A stretch of DNA of 6,357 bases from positions 1 to 6,357 of the forward strand of contig JBAYFV010000217.1 of assembly GCA_041666985.1 (NCBI GenBank). Reading direction: 5' to 3'. The notes under the pieces were generated by a model. The model was given only the letters and a program-made list of their open reading frames with translations. It ran no database searches and was not told the DNA's origin. This DNA comes from GWF2-50-93 sp041666985 (GTDB lineage: Bacteria; Verrucomicrobiota; Lentisphaeria; Victivallales; GWF2-50-93). How positions within the stretch are numbered: position 1 is the first letter of the stretch; the number at the start of each line of letters is the position of its first letter. Below, in pieces: positions 1-5,734 of this stretch. The position numbers and the translations under genes were made by a program.

Positions 1-1
1 C

Positions 2-114
2 AATTTCAAAAGTAGTCAGGATTCAGAAGTCAGGATTCAGAATAAAACCGAATTTGAGTTCAAATTCAATTCTGTCTCCTGAATTCTGACTACTGAATTC
101 CTAGTTTTGAAATT
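2..114. repeat. Imperfect inverted repeat, MITE-like intergenic element
   Basis: Non-coding palindromic element symmetrical about base 58. The outer arms AATTTCAAA (2-10) and TTTGAAATT (106-114) are perfect complements. Inner arms AGTAGTCAGGATTCAG (11-26) and the reverse complement of 79-94 match at 15 of 16 bases. At the centre, GAATTTGA (50-57) faces TCAAATTC (60-67). The left arm also holds two exact tandem copies of AGTCAGGATTCAGA (14-27 and 28-41), which makes it longer than the right arm. It has no coding potential. From memory, similar 'CAGGAGTCAGAATTCAG' repeats are scattered between genes in several environmental bacterial genomes. Whether this copy is mobile cannot be judged, because the window starts at its edge and target-site duplications cannot be seen. 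Confidence 0.75.
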
Positions 115-124
115 ACCTCAATTC

Positions 125-152
125 AAAAAAGCAACTCGGCCGTTCACGGCCG
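125..152 (-). terminator. Intrinsic terminator of the glycosyltransferase gene
   Basis: Read on the minus strand, a 6-bp all-GC stem CGGCCG/CGGCCG (147-152 with 137-142) closes a TGAA tetraloop. It is followed by six spacer bases and then six T (130-125). It lies about 40 bases past the stop codon at 194. The spacer between stem and T-run is longer than usual, so termination efficiency is uncertain. Confidence 0.5.
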
Positions 153-193
153 GGAATCTCTTAAAATAAGTGGTGCAGGCCTTGCGTCCTGCG

Positions 194-970
194 TCACTTG
201 AAATCCGAAAGACAGTTTTTCAGTTCCGGAGGGAATCTTCTGTTGCCGAACATCCCGATCTTGGAGAAATAGAATTCCAGCGAAGTCTTGAGGCATCCGA
301 GCCCGTAGACCACGCTCCGGGTGAAATTTATGCTGGACGCCTCGGGAAAGTACTTGGTCGGGCAGCTTATCTCGGCGACCTTGCATCCAGTCCAGACAAT
401 CTGGGCGAGCATCTGGTTGTCGAAGACAAAATCATCGTCGTTCCTGTCAAGAGGCAGTTTCATGAGAAGTTCTTTTGAAAACGCCCTGTATCCGGTATGG
501 TATTCCGAAAGTTTTGCTCCCAAAAAAATATTCTCCGCCAAAGTCAGTATCCGGTTGTTATAGTATTTCCATCTGGGCATTCCTCCCTTTACGGCATATC
601 CTCCGAGGATTCTGGAGCCGAGCACGCAATGGTAAAGTTCATTTCCTATGAGAGATGCGATCGCGGGTATAAGTTTCGGCGTGTACTGGTAATCCGGATG
701 GACCATTATGACAATATCGGCCCCCTCTTCCAGCGCGAGGCGGTAGCAGATTTTCTGATTGCCTCCGTATCCGAGGTTTTTCTCATTCCTGAAGACCCTC
801 ATGTTTTTAAGCTTCTCCGCAATGTCCGCCGTCTTGTCCCTGCTTGCGTCGTCAACCAGTATCACAAGATCAACACAGCCCTGAGACATCACCTCTTCAT
901 AAGTCGGAACAAGTGTTTTCTCGGCATTGTAAGCCGGCATCACCACAACTACTTTTTTACCGTTATACAT
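194..970 (-). CDS. Family 2 glycosyltransferase (DPM1/polyprenyl-phosphate type, soluble)
   Basis: 258-residue GT-A fold glycosyltransferase, expected to move a sugar from a nucleotide-sugar donor to a lipid-phosphate or glycan acceptor at the cytoplasmic face. The N-terminal strand VVVVMPAYNAEKTL (7-20) and VDDASRD (39-45) form the nucleotide-binding part. HPDYQY (91-96) sits where the metal-binding DxD-type motif belongs. GSRILGG (108-114), SEYHTGYRAFS (135-145), DDDFVFD (158-164) and YFPEASSINF (187-196) are conserved blocks of the dolichol-phosphate-mannose-synthase-like subgroup. No transmembrane helix is evident, so it is the short form without a C-terminal membrane domain. The ATG at 968-970 begins just before the core strand. 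Its ribosome site is weak (CGGGAT six bases upstream). Donor and acceptor cannot be told from sequence. It is transcribed divergently from the SDR gene and ends at a terminator. Confidence 0.9.
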   Translation of the reverse strand: MYNGKKVVVVMPAYNAEKTLVPTYEEVMSQGCVDLVILVDDASRDKTADIAEKLKNMRVFRNEKNLGYGGNQKICYRLALEEGADIVIMVHPDYQYTPKLIPAIASLIGNELYHCVLGSRILGGYAVKGGMPRWKYYNNRILTLAENIFLGAKLSEYHTGYRAFSKELLMKLPLDRNDDDFVFDNQMLAQIVWTGCKVAEISCPTKYFPEASSINFTRSVVYGLGCLKTSLEFYFSKIGMFGNRRFPPELKNCLSDFK

Positions 971-990
971 GTTTTATCCCGGATGAATAT

Positions 991-1033
991 AATTATTCCA
1001 GGAATAATTTACAGAGATAAACGGTTTTGACAA
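991..1033 (-). promoter_or_regulatory. Candidate promoter with overlapping palindromic operator for the glycosyltransferase
   Basis: On the minus strand TTGTCA (1033-1028) and TAAATT (1011-1006) are separated by 16 bases, giving a plausible sigma-70-type promoter (5/6 and 4/6 to consensus). A perfect 19-bp palindrome, AATTATTCC-A-GGAATAATT (991-1009), overlaps the -10 and the expected start site. That is where a repressor would bind. Alternatively it could form a hairpin in the leader RNA. Confidence 0.4.
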
Positions 1034-1054
1034 ATATAGTGCGAAGGATAGCTT

Positions 1055-1067
1055 TGCGAAATTCGCA
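1055..1067. repeat. TGCGAA-N-TTCGCA palindrome, copy 1 (intergenic)
   Basis: Perfect 6-1-6 palindrome TGCGAAATTCGCA in the divergent intergenic region. It is one of three perfect copies in the window (the others are at 2404 and 4297). Confidence 0.8.
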
Positions 1068-1115
1068 GTAATGCCGGCTGCAAGATATATTGTACACTCA
1101 ACCGGCTCATGGAGG
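1062..1115 (+). promoter_or_regulatory. Candidate promoter and ribosome binding site of the SDR gene
   Basis: TATATT (1086-1091) is a good -10 match. The only -35 at a suitable distance is TTCGCA (1062-1067, 18-base spacing), which is the right half of the TGCGAAATTCGCA palindrome. A consensus TTGACA at 1027-1032 has only a poor -10 (TAGCTT, 1049-1054). The ribosome site GGAGG (1111-1115), seven bases before ATG 1123, is strong and fixes the start. An in-frame TTG at 1090 lies upstream of it, has no such site, and would add 11 residues before the Rossmann strand. Confidence 0.4.
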
Positions 1116-1122
1116 ACATATT

Positions 1123-2142
1123 ATGAAAATTCTTTTTATCGGCGGCACCGGGATCATAAGTTCGGCGTGTTCCGAACTGGCGGTCAAACGCGGAATCGAA
1201 CTGCACATGCTCAACCGCGGGCTTTCCAGAAAGACGCCCCCTCCAAAAGAGGCGCACCTGTTAAATGCAGATATCAGGAGAGAACCCGGAAAAGTCTCCG
1301 AATATTTGAAGAACGAAAAATTTGATGCTGTAGTTGACTGGGTGGCGTTCACAGAATCCGACATTGAACAGGACATAAAGTTTTTTACAGGCAAAACAAA
1401 GCAGTTTGTCCTTATCAGTTCGACCACGGTTTATCATAAACCGGCCCGGCATTACATGATAACTGAAAAAAATCCCCTCGGCAACCCCTTTTCCGAATAT
1501 GCAAGGAACAAAATCGCCTGCGAGGAAAGACTTATGGGGGAATACGTGAAAAAGGGATTTCCGGTGACAATAATCCGTCCGTCCCTCACCTACGGTTTTT
1601 CACAGATTCCCCTTTGCGTCGGAAGCTGGAATTATCCCTACACCATGATAAGCCGTATGAAAAAAGGCAAAAAGATAATCGTCCCGGGTGACGGCACCTC
1701 CCTCTGGACGGTCACGTGGAATGCGGATTTCGCAAAGGGGCTTCTCGGGCTTCTCGGCCATAAAAAAGCGATTGGGGAGGCTTTCCACATAACTTCCGAC
1801 GAGGTGTTGTCGTGGAACCAGATTTTTCTTGAAGCCGGCAGAGCCGCCGGAGTTGAACCGAAATTAATCCATATCCCGTCAGATCTTCTTGCGGCCTACA
1901 TCCCAAGGCTTACGGCAAGCCTCATAGGGGATAAAATCAACAGCGTAGTTTTCGACAACGGCAAAATCAAAAAGTTTGTCCCTGATTTCAAAGCTGAAGT
2001 CAAATGGGCCGAAGGCGTACGGAAAGCGATAAAATGGCATGAGAAAAAGCCGGAACGCTGCGCTGTAGACGAGGAGGCGGACAAGATGTTTGACAGGATC
2101 ATTTGCGAATACGGCAAGGCGTGGCCTGCCGGAAACAAATAA
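1123..2142 (+). CDS. Extended SDR, NAD(P)-dependent epimerase/dehydratase family protein
   Basis: 339-residue protein of the extended short-chain dehydrogenase/reductase superfamily. These proteins typically act on nucleotide sugars, though some members are redox or RNA-binding relatives. MKILFIGGTGIIS (1-13) is the Rossmann beta-alpha turn with GGTGxxS, and NRG (31-33) supplies the arginine often linked to NADP preference. VVDWVAF (70-76) and LISSTTVY (97-104) are the strand-4 and strand-5 segments. YARNK (126-130) is the catalytic YxxxK pair. IRPSLTYG (141-148) follows, and PGDGTSLWTVTWNADFAKG (178-196) is the substrate-domain loop. The glycine-rich motif ends in S rather than the usual G (GxxGxxG), a pattern seen in the CSP41-like and atypical SDR groups. 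The start at ATG 1123 is chosen for the strong GGAGG seven bases upstream. It is divergent from a glycosyltransferase, which suggests surface-sugar metabolism, but the substrate is unknown. The 3' end converges with argS. Confidence 0.9.
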   Translation: MKILFIGGTGIISSACSELAVKRGIELHMLNRGLSRKTPPPKEAHLLNADIRREPGKVSEYLKNEKFDAVVDWVAFTESDIEQDIKFFTGKTKQFVLISSTTVYHKPARHYMITEKNPLGNPFSEYARNKIACEERLMGEYVKKGFPVTIIRPSLTYGFSQIPLCVGSWNYPYTMISRMKKGKKIIVPGDGTSLWTVTWNADFAKGLLGLLGHKKAIGEAFHITSDEVLSWNQIFLEAGRAAGVEPKLIHIPSDLLAAYIPRLTASLIGDKINSVVFDNGKIKKFVPDFKAEVKWAEGVRKAIKWHEKKPERCAVDEEADKMFDRIICEYGKAWPAGNK

Positions 2143-2162
2143 AAAAAACCGGAATTATCCAA
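2141..2162 (-). terminator. Possible weak terminator of argS
   Basis: On the minus strand, 13 bases past the argS stop, TTGGA-TAAT-TCCGG can form a short stem (two G·T wobbles, two G-C pairs and one A-T) followed at once by eight T (2148-2141). The stem is weak, but the T-run is long and well placed in the 32-base gap between convergent genes. No matching terminator was seen for the SDR gene on the plus strand. Confidence 0.3.
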
Positions 2163-2174
2163 CGGAAAATATCA

Positions 2175-3977
2175 TTACATGGCTTCGGGAACATCTATAG
2201 TGAGCGTTTTAAGGCCGTCTGCAAGAACGTCCCTTGTCCTGCAGCAGAGCGCAAGCCTGGTTTTCTTCAGTTCATCGTTGTCCGCATTAAGAACAGAATG
2301 TTCCCTGTAGAAACGGTTGAAAGCCTTCGCCAGTTCAAGAAGGTATTCACAGAGTGTTGAACAGTCCATTTTTTCCGCAGACTGACGCAGAACATCCCGG
2401 TATTGCGAAATTCGCACGGAAAGTTCTTTTTCCTCGTGAGAGCAGGCAAGTTTCCAGTTTATATCGTCTTTTATCACAAGACCGGCCTCCCTTGTCTTCC
2501 TTTCAATGGAATTTATCCTTGCGCAGGCATACTGGACATACGGGCCTGTATCTCCCTCGAACCTTATCGATGCCTGAGGATCAAACATGATAGTTGTCTT
2601 GGGATTGAACTTCAGAAGATTGAACTTGATCGCCCCTATGCCTATTATTTCGGATCTCTTATCAATGTCTTCGGGAACTTTTCCTTCGCCGATTCGTTCC
2701 AGGGTTGCGGATTTCGCAAGTGCCACCATCTCGTCGAAAAGGTCGTCGGCGTCAACTACCGTCCCTTCGCGGCTCTTCATTTTACCGGTCGGAAGATTTA
2801 CCATTCCATAAGCGAGATGATGGAGATTGCCTGCCCACTTGTAACCCATTTTCCTCAGGATCGCGAAAAGCGTCTTGAAATGATGGATTTGCTCGTCACC
2901 GACAACCCATATCTGGATGTCCGGAGTGTTGTCCCTGTATTTTAAAAGGGTGGTTCCAATATCCTGTGTCATGTAAACACTCGTCCCATCGGCGCGCAGG
3001 AGCACTTTTTTGCCGAGTTTCACATCCTCGAGATCAACAAGCACCGCACCGTCATCACGCTTGAAGAAGGTTCCTTTTCTGACACCCTGCTCGACAAGAT
3101 CCTTGCCGAGCAGGTAAGTCTGGCTTTCAAGATAAGTGTGCTCGAATTCGATTCCCATGCGGGCATATGTCTGTGCGAATCCCGCAAAAACCCAGCCGTT
3201 CATCTTCTGCCAGAGCGATTTCACCTCCTGATCGCCGGACTCCCATTTCTGAAGCATGTCCTGGGCGGAACGTCCGATTTCCGTCTGAATGAAAAGCTCT
3301 TCATCGGTTTTATCTTTAAGTTCCTGATTTTTCTCCCTGAGTTCGCCAATCTGTTTTCTCAACTCCCGGTCGAACTTCACATAGAAATCACCTACGAGGT
3401 GATCTCCTTTCCTTCCCGAACTTTCCGGGGTCACGCCCTCCCCGAAACGCTGGTACGCAATCATTGACTTGCAGATATGGATGCCGCGGTCGTTCACGAG
3501 GTTTATTCTGACAACATCATGTCCCACCCGCCTCATGAGAGAGGCCAGGGACATTCCTATGGTGTTGTTGCGGACATGTCCGAGATGCTGCGGTTTGTTG
3601 GTGTTGGGCGCCGAAAATTCAACAAGGACTTTCTGTTTTCTGCTTTCCGGAAGAATTGAAGATCCCATGATTTCATTCATTTTCGCCACGGTGTCCCTGT
3701 GAACTGACTCTCCCCTGAGTGTGACATTTACAAACGCCTTGACTTTTTCAGCCTTTTCAACATCAGGATGGGAGGAAAGGAATTCGGCCGATTCCACGGC
3801 TATTTCGTCGGGACTTTTCCTGAAAATCTTTGCGAACCGGAAACAGTTCACGGTGATGTCCCCGTTCATTTCCGGAGGGCATATGTCCGGAGTGATCTCC
3901 AAGTTGTTTCCGGGGGTGGCACCGGAATATTTTTCAGACAGGAACAATTTTAAATCATCAAGACATTTATAGTTCAT
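2175..3977 (-). CDS. argS: Arginyl-tRNA synthetase
   Basis: 600-residue class I synthetase that charges tRNA-Arg with arginine using ATP in the cytoplasm. Residues 1-95 are the N-terminal Add1-type tRNA-binding domain. VEFSAPNTNKPQHLGH (119-134) holds the HIGH motif as HLGH (131-134). RINLVNDRGIHICKSM (157-172) and VYMTQDIGT (334-342) line the arginine site. VVGDEQIHHFK (358-368) and GKMKSREG (398-405) follow, the latter being the KMSKS equivalent. FEGDTGPYVQYACARI (473-488) opens the DALR anticodon-binding domain, which ends in VPEAM (596-600), like the usual VPERM end. The length is slightly above that of the E. coli enzyme, with a charged helix at about 203-225. The motif style is closer to Bacteroidetes-type ArgS than to proteobacterial ArgS. 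The start has a GAGGGG sequence just upstream on the minus strand. The gene lies behind a hairpin in the same direction as the CobS-like gene. Confidence 0.98.
   Translation of the reverse strand: MNYKCLDDLKLFLSEKYSGATPGNNLEITPDICPPEMNGDITVNCFRFAKIFRKSPDEIAVESAEFLSSHPDVEKAEKVKAFVNVTLRGESVHRDTVAKMNEIMGSSILPESRKQKVLVEFSAPNTNKPQHLGHVRNNTIGMSLASLMRRVGHDVVRINLVNDRGIHICKSMIAYQRFGEGVTPESSGRKGDHLVGDFYVKFDRELRKQIGELREKNQELKDKTDEELFIQTEIGRSAQDMLQKWESGDQEVKSLWQKMNGWVFAGFAQTYARMGIEFEHTYLESQTYLLGKDLVEQGVRKGTFFKRDDGAVLVDLEDVKLGKKVLLRADGTSVYMTQDIGTTLLKYRDNTPDIQIWVVGDEQIHHFKTLFAILRKMGYKWAGNLHHLAYGMVNLPTGKMKSREGTVVDADDLFDEMVALAKSATLERIGEGKVPEDIDKRSEIIGIGAIKFNLLKFNPKTTIMFDPQASIRFEGDTGPYVQYACARINSIERKTREAGLVIKDDINWKLACSHEEKELSVRISQYRDVLRQSAEKMDCSTLCEYLLELAKAFNRFYREHSVLNADNDELKKTRLALCCRTRDVLADGLKTLTIDVPEAM
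2404..2416. repeat. TGCGAA-N-TTCGCA palindrome, copy 2 (inside argS)
   Basis: Perfect palindrome TGCGAAATTCGCA, identical to the intergenic copy. It lies within the DALR-domain coding region, where it encodes part of VRISQ (521-525) on the minus strand. Confidence 0.8.
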
Positions 3978-3990
3978 TTTCCCCTCAATT

Positions 3991-4034
3991 TATTCAAAGA
4001 GCAGGCCAGCGCTCATTGAGCCGCTGGCCTGCTC
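3991..4034 (-). terminator. Strong hairpin between the CobS-like gene and argS (terminator or attenuator)
   Basis: A perfect 13-bp stem GAGCAGGCCAGCG (3999-4011) pairs with 4022-4034 around a 10-base loop that can itself pair further (CTC/GAG). It begins three bases past the CobS-like stop. On the minus strand it is followed by TTTGAATAAATT, a poor T-run, and then directly by the argS ribosome site. It fits either a leaky intrinsic terminator or an RNA element that limits read-through into argS. No T-box or antiterminator pairing is visible. Confidence 0.6.
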
Positions 4035-4037
4035 AAG

Positions 4038-4829
4038 TCAAAGCCTGGCAAGCAGAATTACTCCGGCAAGCAGAATCAGTGTTTCTGCGGCCGCACCCGC
4101 TGTTCCGATAATTTTCCCCGTGACTCCGCCGAATTGCATTTCACAGTGGCCTTTGAATTTACCGGAGAAAAAATATGCCAGAACCAGTACGATTATCACT
4201 GCAGGCGAATAGCTCCACCCGACAATGAAAGATATTGCTCCTGCAAATAACCAGGCGAGTTTTTCCGCGCGTCCCTCCTCGGTTTCAAAAAAAGGCTGCG
4301 AAGTTCGCAGGTCCCGGGCCGTAGCCATTTTAGCGATAACCGCATATGAAACAGCCATTGTCACGATAAGCCATGTGGTGCGTTCATAGTATACAAGAAG
4401 AGCGACACATGCTATTTTCAGAATGAAAACTGAAAGGAAAAACATCAGGCCGAGGGCGGTTTTACAGAAGGAGGGTTCTTTTTCGACTGCGGCAACAAGT
4501 TCAAGTTCCCCGAGCCCCTGGATTCTCGCCTCGAAAAATGAAACAAGGGCGTTGAAATTCTTACCCAGAGTCATTACTTCAAGTCCTATTACAATAAGGA
4601 TGGCGGATACCGCCGCTACGGATGTCAGCGACTGGAACCTGCTCAGTATCCATATGATGCAGTACGCCGCGTAACCGAGAAGGGCGCCGACAAGCGGAAA
4701 ACAGGCAAGAGTGCGGAGCGAGTCACCTGTCGGTGTCTCGTCCTCGTACCACAGGCCGATATTCGGAAAAGGAATTTCCAGGAGGAGATTCCATGCCGAT
4801 ACCAAAGCGCCCAACCAGCTTCTTTCCAT
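4038..4829 (-). CDS. cobS: CobS-family membrane protein (adenosylcobinamide-GDP ribazoletransferase homolog), probably lacking catalytic acids
   Basis: 263-residue multi-pass inner-membrane protein with about six hydrophobic segments (roughly 41-64, 68-88, 125-147, 151-168, 190-222, 234-262). The fold matches CobS, which joins adenosylcobinamide-GDP and alpha-ribazole(-phosphate) in the last step of cobalamin assembly. The N-terminal WNLLLEIPFP (13-22), CFPLVGALLG (43-52) and the C-terminal FGGVTGKIIG (233-242) align with E. coli CobS FITRLPVP, TFPLIGLLLG and LGGQTGDTLG, recalled from memory. Yet the family's GGxHxDGLxDxxDG block is GLEVMTLGKNFNAL here (82-95), with no aspartate, and TGD is TGK (237-239). 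These acidic residues are thought to bind metal, so the protein may be inactive or repurposed. No other cobalamin gene is nearby. ATG 4829 is the only start compatible with the upstream stop (TGA at 4844-4842), and it has no clear ribosome site. It follows plsC on the same strand. Confidence 0.75.
   Translation of the reverse strand: MERSWLGALVSAWNLLLEIPFPNIGLWYEDETPTGDSLRTLACFPLVGALLGYAAYCIIWILSRFQSLTSVAAVSAILIVIGLEVMTLGKNFNALVSFFEARIQGLGELELVAAVEKEPSFCKTALGLMFFLSVFILKIACVALLVYYERTTWLIVTMAVSYAVIAKMATARDLRTSQPFFETEEGRAEKLAWLFAGAISFIVGWSYSPAVIIVLVLAYFFSGKFKGHCEMQFGGVTGKIIGTAGAAAETLILLAGVILLARL
4297..4309. repeat. TGCGAA-N-TTCGCA palindrome, copy 3 (inside the CobS-like gene)
   Basis: Perfect palindrome TGCGAAGTTCGCA. 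It sits in the same reading frame as the argS copy and encodes part of LRTSQ (174-178). Confidence 0.8.
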
Positions 4830-4894
4830 AAATACGGTTTTTCAGTTTTAGTTTTTAATTTTTTGTAATGTAACTTAACGGCCAATGTTTTGCA

Positions 4895-4923
4895 ATTATA
4901 CGGTTTTCCGTGGGAATAACGGA
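4895..4923 (-). promoter_or_regulatory. Candidate promoter for the CobS-like gene
   Basis: In the 116-base gap after plsC, the minus strand carries a perfect TATAAT (4900-4895), about 65 bases upstream of the CobS-like start. The -35 is poor: TCCGTT (4923-4918, 17-base spacing) or TTCCGT (18-base spacing). A second weak pair, TTGCAA and TACATT, lies just downstream. The decamer AAAACCGTAT occurs twice, at 4907-4898 and 4841-4832. No cobalamin riboswitch signature is present. Confidence 0.35.
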
Positions 4924-4945
4924 ATTAGCCCCCTTTGCCTTCAGC

Positions 4946-5734
4946 CTATACTTCGTCTTTGGACATTCCGCGTTCTACATTGGATATTCCCGTCGGTATT
5001 TCAGCGTATTTCTTTTCCATGTAATCGTGGACAAAACCGGCGAGTTCCTTTCGATTTCTGCCCTCCGGGAGAAGCGGATCCAGTATGTGTATTTCAACAT
5101 TTATCGAAGCCCTTCCCAGTATCTGCCAGCAGTGCGGGGGAAGGGTCATGTCCCCGTACCAGCACAGCGTCGGTTCGCCGGGTTTCCGCAGGTATCTGAT
5201 CAGTACCGGGTAGATTTTGTAATTGCCTGAAGACACTGCTTCAAAGGGAGTGGATTTAAAAGGGAGAATTCCCGTCCCGTCGGAGCTTGTCCCCTCCGGA
5301 TATACAATCAAATTGATTCCGTGCTCAAGAGTTTCCCGGTATTCGGCAAGAGTCTTATGCGAACTCTGTTTCGATTCCCTGTCAACCCAGATCGGGCGGC
5401 TGATCGCAAGCATCCATCCCAATACCGGCCAGGAGGCGATTTCCACCTTCGGAGCAAAGCGGAGGCGGAAAACGGATGCGTGCGCGATTACGTCCAGATA
5501 GCTCTGGTGGTTTGCAACAATGATTCCGCCCTCTATTTTTTCCGGATCACCGTAAACCTTGATTTTCATTCCAATTATCTTGGATATTCCCAGAGCCCAG
5601 AGCCGGCTGATTTTTGTGACCCTTTTTATTCCGCCCCATCCTCCAACACAGGCCATTATTCCCAGCACGGAGGCAAAGGGGAACCACAGTGACAGAAGAA
5701 AAATCCTGATTGTGCGTCTTATGAAAGTCATCAC
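4946..5734 (-). CDS. plsC: 1-acyl-sn-glycerol-3-phosphate acyltransferase family protein (PlsC/OlsA-like)
   Basis: 262-residue membrane-associated acyltransferase that transfers a fatty acyl chain from acyl-ACP or acyl-CoA to a hydroxyl of a lipid acceptor. A hydrophobic anchor lies at about 10-31. Motif I is NHQSYLD (75-81), with catalytic His76 and Asp81. Motif II is SRPIWVDRESKQSS (112-125). Motif III is VYPEGTSSDGTGILPFK (144-160), and a proline-containing block IYPVLIRY (174-181) stands for motif IV, so all active-site elements are present. It overlaps the upstream OlsB-like gene by four bases (GTGA). The start is GTG 5734 or ATG 5731, and GAGG at 5749-5746 fits the GTG slightly better. 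The pairing points to O-acylation of a lyso-aminolipid (OlsA role), though general phosphatidate synthesis is also possible. The C-terminal tail after about residue 247 (GISNVERGMSKD) is outside the domain and is encoded by a short imperfect repeat. Confidence 0.9.
   Translation of the reverse strand: MMTFIRRTIRIFLLSLWFPFASVLGIMACVGGWGGIKRVTKISRLWALGISKIIGMKIKVYGDPEKIEGGIIVANHQSYLDVIAHASVFRLRFAPKVEIASWPVLGWMLAISRPIWVDRESKQSSHKTLAEYRETLEHGINLIVYPEGTSSDGTGILPFKSTPFEAVSSGNYKIYPVLIRYLRKPGEPTLCWYGDMTLPPHCWQILGRASINVEIHILDPLLPEGRNRKELAGFVHDYMEKKYAEIPTGISNVERGMSKDEV

Noticed and set aside
398..405. Apparent degenerate KMSKS motif in ArgS (residues 398-405, GKMKSREG)
   Set aside because: This form is normal for Bacteroidetes-type arginyl-tRNA synthetases, so it is not a defect. 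The coordinates given are protein residues.
497..1030. 177-codon plus-strand open frame opposite the glycosyltransferase
   Set aside because: It is a mirror of a well-conserved gene on the other strand, with no recognisable domain.
1090..1122. Upstream TTG start adding 11 residues to the SDR protein
   Set aside because: The added residues lie before the Rossmann strand, and the strong GGAGG at 1111-1115 is placed for ATG 1123.
2403..2945. 180-codon plus-strand open frame inside argS
   Set aside because: It is antisense to unambiguous ArgS coding sequence, shows no family motif, and has no ribosome site.
3978..4037. T-box leader for argS
   Set aside because: Sixty bases are too few, and neither the T-box sequence nor a specifier loop is present. 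Only one hairpin is seen.
4643..4885. 80-codon minus-strand frame overlapping the start of the CobS-like gene
   Set aside because: It covers the CobS-like N-terminal coding region in another frame, and the composition after the overlap is arginine-rich and unstructured. A frameshifted longer CobS start is not supported, since the called N-terminus already matches the family.
4830..4945. Cobalamin riboswitch ahead of the CobS-like gene
   Set aside because: The gap is only 116 bases, with no B12-box-like GCCACTG and no multi-stem core.
4980..5590. 12-base direct repeat TTGGATATTCCC within plsC (4980 and 5580)
   Set aside because: About one shared 12-mer is expected by chance in a window of this size. 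Both copies encode ordinary in-frame residues.
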